10,491 nucleotides of DNA from assembly GCA_049301135.1 (NCBI GenBank), contig JBAQKP010000187.1:1-10491 (forward strand), given 5' to 3'. Of this stretch, positions 4,742 to 10,491 are shown piece after piece. Made by a program: the position numbers and the translations under genes. The notes under the pieces are model-generated. The model did no database searches, was not told where the DNA came from, and was given only the letters and a program-made list of their open reading frames with translations. Source of the DNA: JAYXXU01 sp049301135 (GTDB lineage: Bacteria > Pseudomonadota > Gammaproteobacteria > Pseudomonadales > Moraxellaceae). Within the stretch, counting starts at the first letter, position 1, and each line of letters starts with the position of its first letter.

Positions 4742-5316
4742 CCAAGAAAACCCCAAAACCAACCCCCGCCCACATGCAAAAACTGGCCGATCTGATGGAT
4801 ACGCGGCCAGAGGGTGTGTCGCTGCGGCAGGCACAAAACACGCTATCTGTCAGCCCGACGCTGGCCAAAGCTGCACTGATTGAGATCGGAGCAACTGAGG
4901 TCGATGGTAAGTGGGTGTTTGAGCCCGAGAAAGACGATGCAACGCTTGAGGAGATCGGAAACTTTGTGAGTCAGCCCAAGGTTGACAAGCCGACCCAAGC
5001 CGAAATAGACGCTTGCTCGGACACATGCGCCGCCAATATCTGCGGAGCGTTAAACGTCTGCTTTATGGATAAAGCACCGGTTGAGCCCGAACCAGCCACC
5101 AAATCCAACTTTGCCCTAGCACTCGAAGCCGAGCGCCAGCGGGTTTTTGACGCTGTGGCAATTGGTGGTACTGCTGAGCGTCTGGCCGAGTTGACCGGAC
5201 TGCATGTTGATGACGTGCAGCAGCACTTGGATGCGTTGATTGTGGACGGTGCGATCTATCAAAAGCCGATCATTGTGGCGATGAGTTATGGGGTGATCTA
5301 TGACTGCTTGGCTTGA
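4738..5316 (+). CDS. Unknown phage protein: two HTH-like regions around a Cys cluster
   Basis: No family is recognised with confidence in this 192-aa protein. Residues 12-61 resemble a winged helix: MQKLADLMDTRPEGVSLRQA, a recognition-like SVSPTLAKAALIEIG helix, then a TEVDGKWVFEP beta wing. Residues about 90-108 contain Cys93, Cys97, Cys102 and Cys108 (C-x3-C-x4-C-x5-C), which could hold zinc or another ligand. Residues 125-176 again look winged-helix-like (AERLAELTGLHVDDVQQHLD, then ALIVDGAIYQKP). This suggests a DNA-binding regulator. The start at ATG 4738 overlaps the previous stop by ATGA, with GGAGG at 4723-4727. It lies just before the Xis-like gene, so a role in excision or early regulation is possible but inferred. 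Confidence 0.68.
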   Translation: MTKKTPKPTPAHMQKLADLMDTRPEGVSLRQAQNTLSVSPTLAKAALIEIGATEVDGKWVFEPEKDDATLEEIGNFVSQPKVDKPTQAEIDACSDTCAANICGALNVCFMDKAPVEPEPATKSNFALALEAERQRVFDAVAIGGTAERLAELTGLHVDDVQQHLDALIVDGAIYQKPIIVAMSYGVIYDCLA

Positions 5317-5374
5317 GTTTGATTTAGACGCCGACGAAACCGGCGATGATATGGATGGAGGGCTTGAGCTGTGA
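5300..5374 (+). CDS. Acidic microprotein, 24 aa (tentative)
   Basis: ATG 5300 overlaps the end of the preceding gene by 17 nt, and TGA 5372-5374 overlaps the GTG start of the Xis-like gene as GTGA. The product, MTAWLEFDLDADETGDDMDG with a short GLEL ending, is strongly acidic. GGGGTGA at 5290-5296 could serve as a ribosome binding site. The double overlap favours translation, but at this length chance is not excluded. Confidence 0.33.
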   Translation: MTAWLEFDLDADETGDDMDGGLEL

Positions 5375-5571
5375 TAGCAGCGATGGACAAAGAGCTATTG
5401 CGCACGAAAGACATCGAGGTGTATTGTGGCATCAGCCGCACTACACTGTGGCGCAAGATTAAAGATGGGGCGTTTCCAGAAGGTTCAAAGATTGGCGGAC
5501 TGCTGTTCTGGCGAAAGTCAGCAGTGGACGAATGGATCGCTCAAAACACCGAAAACAACAAGCCCCAGTGA
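5371..5571 (+). CDS. AlpA/excisionase-like HTH protein
   Basis: The 66-aa product has the compact MerR-like winged helix of the AlpA/phage excisionase group. ELLRTKDIEVYCGISRTTLW (8-27) is the HTH, RKIKDGAFPEGSKIG is the wing, and LLFWRKSAVDEWI is the closing helix. Such proteins bend att-arm DNA to direct excision, or activate integrase genes. GTG 5371 is favoured over ATG 5383 because GGAGGG at 5357-5362 is 8 nt from the GTG and 20 nt from the ATG. It ends about 90 nt from the tRNA-type attachment core, which fits an excisionase. No integrase accompanies it in this window. Confidence 0.78.
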   Translation: MIAAMDKELLRTKDIEVYCGISRTTLWRKIKDGAFPEGSKIGGLLFWRKSAVDEWIAQNTENNKPQ

Positions 5572-5590
5572 TGGGGCTTTATATTTTTGC
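5560..5590 (+). terminator. Intrinsic terminator of the early operon
   Basis: AAGCCCC (5560-5566) pairs with GGGGCTT (5573-5579) across a 6-nt loop and runs into TTTATATTTTT. It overlaps the stop codon of the AlpA-like gene and closes the operon begun at the pL-like promoter. Confidence 0.72.
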
Positions 5591-5662
5591 GGTATTGATT
5601 GCGGTAAATGACGATTTTAAAATAAAAATAATCAACATATATAATCATATAACAATCGAATG
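5591..5662. other. AT-rich phage arm next to the attachment core
   Basis: This 72-nt gene-free stretch is strongly AT-rich (runs such as AAAATAAAAATAATCAACAT), unlike its neighbours, and ends at the tRNA-like core. Its position fits an att arm that binds integrase, Xis or bending proteins. I found no convincing consensus IHF site or repeated arm-type motif, so this rests on position and composition. Confidence 0.35.
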
Positions 5663-5683
5663 CGAGTCCCGCCGAGCGCACCA
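5663..5683 (+). other. Prophage attachment site: displaced 3' end of a tRNA gene
   Basis: CGAGTCCCGCCGAGCGCACCA reads as the end of a tRNA. It contains the last part of the T-loop (CGAGT), the T-stem 3' half (CCCGC), an acceptor 3' half (CGAGCGC), discriminator A and CCA. The matching 5' acceptor half (GCGCTCG), D-arm and anticodon arm are absent upstream, so this is a fragment and not a working tRNA. It is what remains when a phage integrates into a tRNA 3' end and supplies a replacement copy at the other border. The implied GCGCUCG acceptor is compatible with a tRNA-Arg, but the isoacceptor cannot be read here. Confidence 0.72.
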
Positions 5684-5717
5684 TAAAAAACAGGAGCATC
5701 GCGCTCCTGTTTTTTAT
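5683..5717. terminator. Symmetrical terminator, formerly of the tRNA, shared with BASS gene
   Basis: ATAAAAAACAGGAGC (5683-5697) and GCTCCTGTTTTTTAT (5703-5717) are perfect inverse complements around a 5-nt loop. The stem core is CAGGAGC/GCTCCTG with an A6 tract on one side and a T6 tract on the other, so it works in both directions. On the plus strand it directly follows the tRNA CCA end. On the minus strand it lies 13 nt past the stop of the BASS transporter gene. Confidence 0.85.
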
Positions 5718-5730
5718 AAACGACAACATA

Positions 5731-6645
5731 TCAGCTCATGGGCTTTAACGCACCCACTTTGGCATTTTCACGTTGTGCCACCTCACGCGCTGCCAGACGA
5801 CGGAACCACAGCGTGACCGCTGAACTGGTCAACACAATAAACAGCGAATACAGCACCGGCACTAACAGCACCTGCTGCTGCATGTCACCACTGAAGGTGA
5901 GTGTGACGATCAGTACGCCGAGTGGCCCATTTTGAATGCCGGTTTCCAGCGCGATTGTGCGGCTACGACTACTGTCCTGCTTCAGTAACCGAGATAGCCC
6001 ATAACCCAATAGCATGCCAATCAAGCCCAAGCCAATCACTGCAAAATATACCGAAAAAGGGGTTTGACCCAGTAATGCATAATTGCGTGGTACCCATGTC
6101 ACCACGAGGAATAAAATCACCACGATTCCGAGCATACTGCCGATCAACTCAATACTCGCACCGATGTTTGGGTTTACCTTACGCAAGATCATTCCAATCA
6201 CGGTTGGCACTAGCAGCACCACCAGTACCTGCGCCACGTTGGCGGCTGGAATTTTAAAATCACCGGAGATACCGGATAACCCTGAATAAAACTCTAGCAG
6301 CAATGGCACGGCCAGCAGCGCCACCAGTGAGGAAATACTGGTCATCATAATCGACAGTGCCAGTACGCCTTTACTAAAATAGGTAAAAATATTCGAGGTC
6401 GTGCCACCGGGCATACACCCCATCAGCAGCAAACCCATCGCCAGCGCGGGCGGAAGCCCCAAAATCAACGCCAAGCTAAACGCCAAAAATGGCATAATGC
6501 CGTACTGACACAGCAGCCCGACCAGCACACCTTTGGGCTTACGGAACGCAATCAAAAAATCGCGATAGGTCAGTGACGCGCCCATTCCCAGCATGATGAC
6601 CATCATCATCAAGCCTAACAGTTTGGTTTCAAAATCTGTCAGCAT
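5731..6645 (-). CDS. BASS-family (bile acid:sodium symporter-like) transporter
   Basis: This 304-aa protein is hydrophobic along most of its length, with about nine or ten predicted membrane segments, the size expected for bacterial BASS/ASBT-type carriers. Both crossed-helix signatures are present. CMPGGTTSNIFTYFSKG lies at 77-93, and ALETGIQNGPLGVL at 232-245, whose Glu234, Gln238 and Asn239 match the sodium-site residues of the family. It should sit in the inner membrane and use a sodium gradient to move an organic anion. The substrate cannot be read from sequence, and bacterial members carry bile acids, pantoate or other carboxylates. GGAG lies 6 nt before ATG 6645. It is 17 nt downstream of the acyl-CoA ligase gene, so the carried acid may be a ligase substrate. 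That link is inference. Confidence 0.88.
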   Translation of the reverse strand: MLTDFETKLLGLMMMVIMLGMGASLTYRDFLIAFRKPKGVLVGLLCQYGIMPFLAFSLALILGLPPALAMGLLLMGCMPGGTTSNIFTYFSKGVLALSIMMTSISSLVALLAVPLLLEFYSGLSGISGDFKIPAANVAQVLVVLLVPTVIGMILRKVNPNIGASIELIGSMLGIVVILFLVVTWVPRNYALLGQTPFSVYFAVIGLGLIGMLLGYGLSRLLKQDSSRSRTIALETGIQNGPLGVLIVTLTFSGDMQQQVLLVPVLYSLFIVLTSSAVTLWFRRLAAREVAQRENAKVGALKPMS

Positions 6646-6662
6646 GTTCGTCTCCGCTTAGG

Positions 6663-8423
6663 TCAAGATGCTTTGGCCGAAAATTCGGCTTTGATTTCTG
6701 CTTTAAGATCCTTACGCAGAATCTTGCCAATCGGTGACTTGGGTAGGTCATCGCGAAACACAATTTCTTTGGGGATTTTGTAGCCGGTCAGCACCGTTCT
6801 ACAATGTTCGATGATCGTTTGCGGATTGAGTTCGCCCTCAAACTCAGGATTTTTGACCACATACGCGCGCACCGCTTCGCCAGACTTTGTGTCAGGCAGG
6901 CCGACCACAGCCACCTCGAGTACACTGTCCAGCATGCCAATCGCATCTTCGACTTCATTGGGATACACGTTAAAACCGGACACCAAAATCATGTCTTTTT
7001 TACGGTCAACAATTTTAAAGTAGCCCTCCTCGTCCATCACCGCAATATCGCCAGTGGCCAGCCAACCGTCTTGAATCGCCAAGGCAGTTTCATCGGGTCG
7101 CTGCCAGTAGCCTTTCATTACTTGTGGACCTTTGATCAAGAGTTCACCAGCTTCGCCGACTGCGGCAGGCTGTCCATTTTCAAGCACCAAGCGAATCTGC
7201 GTATGCGGTGCGGGAATCCCAATCGTGCCAGCTTTAGCCGCTGCACCGAGTGGATTAAAACTGACCACCGGCGAGGTTTCGGTCAGGCCATATCCTTCTG
7301 CAATCGGCGTATTGGTGACGGCTTGCCACCGTTTTGCCACCGCCTGATGCAGTGCCGTACCGCCAGCCACCGAGGCTTTCAGCGTTTTGGGTGGATAGGC
7401 GACAAACCACTCTTCGTTGAGTAGCGCGTTGTATAGGGTATTCACACCGGTAAACCATGTGATCGGATAGTTTTCGATGGCACGTTGTAGGTTTTGGATC
7501 GGTCGCGGACTTGGGATCAAGATATTGCGGGCACCAATACTATAAAAGCCCAGTAAGTTCACCATAAACGCAAAAATATGGTACAGCGGCAGAGCGGTCA
7601 GCACACACTCAGTCCCCTCTTCCATGTGACTACCGGTCATCGCAAACATCTGCTGAATGTTAATCAGGATATTGTCGTGGGTCAGCATCGCGCCCTTGCT
7701 GACACCAGTTGTGCCACCGGTATATTGCAACACCGCGACCTGCTCGCCACTGATATGTTCCCAGTAGATTTTGGCATCGCCAGTTCCTAGGGTTTGCCGA
7801 CCTTGATACAGTGCAAGTTGTAGTCGGACATGTGGCACCGTAATAGGTGGCAATACCTTACTCCAGATCTTCTGCACACCACGTACGATGGTTTGCGGAA
7901 TTTTTGGGAAAAACTCTGGCACTCCGGCAACAATCACATGCTCTAAGCCCGTCGCCGCCATGACCTCGGGCAACTTGTCGGCAAACATATCGACGATCAC
8001 CAAGGCTTTAACATCAGCATCAATAAACTGATGAATCATCTCGGCGGTGGTGTAGAGTGGATTGGTATTCACCAGCACGCAGCAGGCTTTAATAATCCCA
8101 AATGCAGCCACCGCGTAACTCAGACTGTTCGGCAACTGAATCGCAATACTGCTGCCTTTGGGTAAACCTAGCGTTTCACGCAGATAACCGGCAAATGCAT
8201 CAGACAATTGATCAATCTGTGTGAAGCTGAGTGAGCCATTCATCCCATTCGGCACAACGCAGGTAAACGCCTGCTGATCGGCATAAGTTTGGCTCGACTG
8301 GCTCACCAAATCTGCCAAATTCCGAAATCGCTTCGCGGGAAGTTCGGGCGAGATGCCCGCACGTTGATAGGCGGCGTGCCACGGCAAGGCAGGCGTGTTG
8401 TGGGGGTCATGCTGACTCGTCAT
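6663..8423 (-). CDS. fadD: Long-chain fatty-acid--CoA ligase (AMP-forming)
   Basis: The 586-aa product is a class I adenylate-forming enzyme of FadD type and normal length. It carries the P-loop YTGGTTGVSKG (234-244), EGYGLTETSP (376-385), and TGD (457-459). The FadD signature begins at DGWLATGDI (452-460) and continues through DRKKDMILVSGFNVYPNEVE (473-492). The C-terminal GKILRK holds the catalytic Lys567. It activates fatty acids to acyl-AMP and then acyl-CoA for beta-oxidation or lipid use, on the cytoplasmic side of the membrane. ATG 8423 is chosen because GGGAG lies at 8434-8438 and the protein then starts like other FadDs. A TTG at 8528 would add 35 residues with no family resemblance. 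It is first in a two-gene unit with the BASS transporter. Another medium- or long-chain acyl-CoA synthetase is the alternative. Confidence 0.9.
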   Translation of the reverse strand: MTSQHDPHNTPALPWHAAYQRAGISPELPAKRFRNLADLVSQSSQTYADQQAFTCVVPNGMNGSLSFTQIDQLSDAFAGYLRETLGLPKGSSIAIQLPNSLSYAVAAFGIIKACCVLVNTNPLYTTAEMIHQFIDADVKALVIVDMFADKLPEVMAATGLEHVIVAGVPEFFPKIPQTIVRGVQKIWSKVLPPITVPHVRLQLALYQGRQTLGTGDAKIYWEHISGEQVAVLQYTGGTTGVSKGAMLTHDNILINIQQMFAMTGSHMEEGTECVLTALPLYHIFAFMVNLLGFYSIGARNILIPSPRPIQNLQRAIENYPITWFTGVNTLYNALLNEEWFVAYPPKTLKASVAGGTALHQAVAKRWQAVTNTPIAEGYGLTETSPVVSFNPLGAAAKAGTIGIPAPHTQIRLVLENGQPAAVGEAGELLIKGPQVMKGYWQRPDETALAIQDGWLATGDIAVMDEEGYFKIVDRKKDMILVSGFNVYPNEVEDAIGMLDSVLEVAVVGLPDTKSGEAVRAYVVKNPEFEGELNPQTIIEHCRTVLTGYKIPKEIVFRDDLPKSPIGKILRKDLKAEIKAEFSAKAS

Positions 8424-8740
8424 TGCTATTTTGCTCCCTGTGTCGTTACATATCCGTCGACTATTATTTTGCAGTGCCACATCAGCACTGACCGATTGGC
8501 ACAGTCTATGTTGCACTCGCTTTGGCAATATAGCATGGCTGTATAAAATCTATTCAAGACTAGCCAGTGCAAAAGCCGTAGCGTTCACATAACACCTAAA
8601 CTGTAAATGACAACAATACAGCTGTCGCCCGTATGATCATGCAACCCTGAACGACCAGTCTGCCAATCTTGCTTGTCATCTTAGCCAGATTCACCGATCA
8701 TGCAGCCCGACAAACACCGCATTTTTATGGAGCTTTGCAT
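8424..8740. other. Divergent intergenic region between fadD-like and DUF2505 genes
   Basis: This 317-nt region must hold the promoters of both divergent genes. I see a plausible plus-strand promoter at 8607-8637 but no clear minus-strand one. No palindrome stands out as a fatty-acid regulator site. An upstream extension of the fadD-like frame runs to 8528 but lacks a good start, so I treat it as non-coding. Confidence 0.5.
8607..8637 (+). promoter_or_regulatory. Candidate promoter for the DUF2505 gene
   Basis: ATGACA (8607-8612) and TATGAT (8632-8637) each match five of six consensus bases. The 19-nt spacer is longer than ideal. It would give a leader of about 100 nt to ATG 8741. Confidence 0.3.
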
Positions 8741-9232
8741 ATGACGCATAAATTTCAAATTCAGCATGACGTGTCTGAATTTAGCCTCGATAATTTTCGC
8801 ACTGCGCTGGCCAATCCAGCCTTTCATGCCGAATTGGCTGAAAAACTACCCGGTACCAAAGTGGTGATTTCGCGTTCAGAGTGCATCGACAACGAGTATT
8901 ACATGCAGCGTGAGCTGAACCTTGAAGCGAATATTCCGAAGCTTGCACAAAAATTCTTAAAAGACGCACTACGGATTAAACGGGTCGAAAACTGGAATCT
9001 GAACACCATGACGGTTGAGTTGACCTTTGTGCTGAACATGCCGGCCGAATTCCGCTGCCGTGGCAGTATCGTCCAGCAAGGTCAGCAGATGCTGTTTAAA
9101 CAAGATTGGGAAGTCGATGTGCGGATTCCGTTGATTCATGGCGTGTTGTCACGGCATGCCGAGGAAGAAATCCGTCGTTTTAATACGATTGAGTCTGAGA
9201 TTTTCCAGCAACTGCTGAAAAAATACGGCTAA
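8741..9232 (+). CDS. DUF2505-family protein
   Basis: The 163-aa product resembles the DUF2505 family, small cytosolic proteins thought to share the SRPBCC/START-like helix-grip fold that binds hydrophobic ligands. It opens MTHKFQIQHDVSEFSLDNFR, has a VVISRSECIDNEYYMQREL strand pair, and continues WNLNTMTVELTFVLNMP and a beta strand FKQDWEVDVRIPLI. It ends in a long C-terminal helix (ETLLKKYG-like: ESEIFQQLLKKYG). No signal peptide or membrane segment is seen. ATG 8741 has GGAG at 8729-8732, 8 nt upstream. An in-frame TTG at 8669 is less likely. Biochemical function is unknown. Its position divergent to fadD could hint at lipid binding, but this is weak. Confidence 0.7.
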   Translation: MTHKFQIQHDVSEFSLDNFRTALANPAFHAELAEKLPGTKVVISRSECIDNEYYMQRELNLEANIPKLAQKFLKDALRIKRVENWNLNTMTVELTFVLNMPAEFRCRGSIVQQGQQMLFKQDWEVDVRIPLIHGVLSRHAEEEIRRFNTIESEIFQQLLKKYG

Positions 9233-9255
9233 TTGTTTGTCATAGTCACGAACCG

Positions 9256-9290
9256 CCCGTCATCGCGCAGTCATCTGCTGCGATAACGGG
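9256..9290. other. Imperfect hairpin between convergent genes
   Basis: CCCGT (9256-9260) pairs with ACGGG (9286-9290), and inside them ATCGC pairs with GCGAT and CAG with CTG, with small bulges and a TCAT loop. There is no U-tract on either strand. It occupies the 75-nt gap where the DUF2505 gene and murU converge, so it may help end both transcripts or block 3' decay. Confidence 0.4.
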
Positions 9291-9307
9291 TGAAATGACA
9301 ACAGCAC

Positions 9308-9994
9308 CTAAATCTGTCCTGCCCGAATCTGCCGATCCAACTGCTCTAGCCGCTCAATCGTGCCGACATCGACCCATGCCTGTTGCAACGGCTGACCACT
9401 GACCCGCCCTGCCTGCATCGCCGCGCGTAATAAAGGCGCAAGCGCACGCTTACCCGCCGCTAATCCCGCGAACAACTGCGGTGACAACAGACTGATCCCC
9501 GCAAAGGTTCGCTTGGCCTGCCCATCCGGTGCATCCGATAACACCTGCCCATCGGCTGCCAGATAAAAATCACCAGTCGGATGCTGCGGCGGATTGTCCA
9601 CCAGTAACAGATGCGCCAGATTCTGGCCTAACTCAAGATCGACCAGCGCCGCCAAATCAAAGCGTGTCCACACGTCGCCATTGACCAATAAAAACGGCTG
9701 CTCACCCAACAGCGGCAACGCCTGAATAATCCCACCCGCCGTTTCTAACGGTTCTGACTCATGCGACCACAGAATCTGCACGCCAAACTGACTGCCATCG
9801 CCCAATACCTCGACCAAACGCTCACCCAGCCACGCGGTATTGATCACCACCTCAGTCACACCGGCAGCCGCCAGTGCGCGTAAATGCCAAACGATCAACG
9901 GCTGATCCGCGACAGCCAGCAAGGGCTTCGGCGTATGCAAAGTCAAAGGCCGCAAGCGTGTCCCCAAGCCTGCCGCCAGTATCATCGCCTTCAT
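9308..9994 (-). CDS. murU: N-acetylmuramate alpha-1-phosphate uridylyltransferase
   Basis: The 228-aa product is a short sugar-1-phosphate nucleotidyltransferase of MurU size. It carries the N-terminal LAAGLGTRLRPLT..PKPLL signature (6-25), LETAGGI (83-89), the metal-binding NGD (105-107) and WVDVGT (207-212). MurU joins UTP to MurNAc-1-phosphate, giving UDP-MurNAc, which re-enters cell-wall synthesis after the MurA step. The upstream gene encodes AmgK, which makes that substrate, and the adjacency makes MurU far more likely than a glucose or mannose nucleotidyltransferase. GAGGG at 10001-10005 is 6 nt before ATG 9994, and only 2 nt separate it from the amgK stop. Confidence 0.9.
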   Translation of the reverse strand: MKAMILAAGLGTRLRPLTLHTPKPLLAVADQPLIVWHLRALAAAGVTEVVINTAWLGERLVEVLGDGSQFGVQILWSHESEPLETAGGIIQALPLLGEQPFLLVNGDVWTRFDLAALVDLELGQNLAHLLLVDNPPQHPTGDFYLAADGQVLSDAPDGQAKRTFAGISLLSPQLFAGLAAGKRALAPLLRAAMQAGRVSGQPLQQAWVDVGTIERLEQLDRQIRAGQI

Positions 9995-9996
9995 GG

Positions 9997-10491
9997 TTAG
10001 CCCTCAAACATCGACTGACTACGCGGCACACTGACCACAAACAATGGTACGACCCGATCACGCAGCCAATTGGCAAACGCCGATAGCTCCGGCTGTGCCT
10101 GACATTCTTTAACCAAATACGACAGCACCAACGGCAAATCATTCAAGTAGCCATGCTTGCCATCACGCTGACTCAAGCGCACAAAAATCCCCAACACCTT
10201 TAAATGCCGCTGCGCCGCCATCGCATCAAACCAATGCTCAAACTGCGCCAATGACACCTCGACCATCAGGCCGTTGATCTGCGCCCGCTGCCAATAGGTT
10301 TTGATCCAGCCTTTGACCTGCTCGTCCGGCCACTGCACATAGGCATCGCGCAGCAACGACACCAAGTCATAACTGATCGCACCGATCACCGCATCCTGAA
10401 AGTCAATCACGCCCAAACTCGGCTCATCGGCCAGCACCATCAGGTTACGGCTGTGATAATCCCGATGCACCAATACCTGCGGCTGTAACAG
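9997..10491 (-). CDS. amgK: Anomeric MurNAc/GlcNAc kinase AmgK, C-terminal half (5' end outside window)
   Basis: The frame is open to the right edge and gives 164 C-terminal residues, roughly half of a family protein of about 330-340. Near its visible start is the aminoglycoside-phosphotransferase catalytic loop VHRDYHSRN (Asp11 and Asn16 of the visible part), then GVIDFQDA with metal-binding Asp30, then a helical C-lobe. AmgK phosphorylates MurNAc or GlcNAc at the anomeric hydroxyl, feeding MurU in peptidoglycan recycling. The GTG that encodes Val8 of the visible part is not a start, because homologous coding continues upstream to the edge. The murU gene follows 2 nt later, so the pair is translated together. 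Confidence 0.88.
   Translation of the reverse strand: MLQPQVLVHRDYHSRNLMVLADEPSLGVIDFQDAVIGAISYDLVSLLRDAYVQWPDEQVKGWIKTYWQRAQINGLMVEVSLAQFEHWFDAMAAQRHLKVLGIFVRLSQRDGKHGYLNDLPLVLSYLVKECQAQPELSAFANWLRDRVVPLFVVSVPRSQSMFEG

Noticed and set aside
5600..5683. A complete tRNA gene at the prophage border
   Set aside because: Only the T-loop/T-stem 3' half, acceptor 3' half and CCA are present; no 5' acceptor, D-arm or anticodon arm can be formed upstream.
6804..7424. 206-codon open frame on the plus strand opposite the fadD-like gene
   Set aside because: It is antisense to the strongly supported ligase motifs, has no family resemblance, and reads as the complement of conserved coding sequence.
8424..8528. 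N-terminal extension of the fadD-like protein by 35 residues from TTG 8528
   Set aside because: There is no good ribosome binding site, the extension does not resemble FadD N-termini, and ATG 8423 with GGGAG gives the usual family length.
1..10491. CRISPR array, insertion sequence or toxin-antitoxin system
   Set aside because: No regularly spaced direct repeats, transposase motifs or terminal inverted repeats were seen. The small HTH gene at 361-552 pairs with a CI-like repressor, not with a toxin.

Overview
The window joins the early half of a lambdoid-type prophage (1 to about 5,683) to ordinary bacterial chromosome (5,684 to 10,491). The host is most likely a gammaproteobacterium of the Pseudomonadales (Pseudomonas/Moraxellaceae side). 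The grounds are the adjacent amgK-murU cell-wall recycling pair, a FadD-type ligase, a DUF2505 protein and a tRNA 3' end with genomically encoded CCA. Genus cannot be assigned from the sequence alone.

Prophage, left to right. At the left edge a Rha-family phage regulator (minus, cut by the window) lies downstream of a small P22-Cro-like repressor (minus). A CI-like HTH/S24 repressor (plus) is transcribed divergently from cro. The cro-cI gap and the gap after cI each carry three copies, exact or degenerate, of one palindromic operator, TTTAGC-NN-GCTAAA. The sites overlap promoters of the same design (TTG-box, 17-bp spacer, TAAAGT), so they look like the OR/pR and OL/pL pair of a lambda-style switch.

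From the pL-like promoter a tightly packed plus-strand operon runs from 1514 to 5571, with many ATGA or near-ATGA junctions. It holds small unknown proteins, a 32-aa membrane microprotein, an ERF-family single-strand annealing protein, a YqaJ/lambda-exonuclease-like PD-(D/E)XK nuclease, an SSB, an 81-aa protein ending in an H-NS-type DNA-binding domain, two unknown proteins and an AlpA/Xis-like HTH protein with its terminator. ERF, nuclease and SSB form a coherent recombination module. Three GC-rich hairpins with CCCGC/GCGGG stems and 4-nt loops lie along this operon.

The prophage ends at about 5663-5683 in a displaced 3' end of a tRNA gene (T-arm half, acceptor half, CCA), followed directly by a strong symmetrical terminator. 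The intact tRNA copy, and probably the integrase, should therefore lie beyond the left side of the window. No integrase is present between cI and this junction.

Chromosome, left to right. A minus-strand pair encodes a long-chain acyl-CoA ligase (fadD-like) followed 17 nt later by a BASS-family sodium-coupled transporter. A divergent plus-strand gene encodes a DUF2505 protein. A minus-strand pair then encodes the C-terminal half of AmgK (cut by the right edge) and MurU, which together convert MurNAc to UDP-MurNAc and so recycle peptidoglycan sugar past the fosfomycin-sensitive step.
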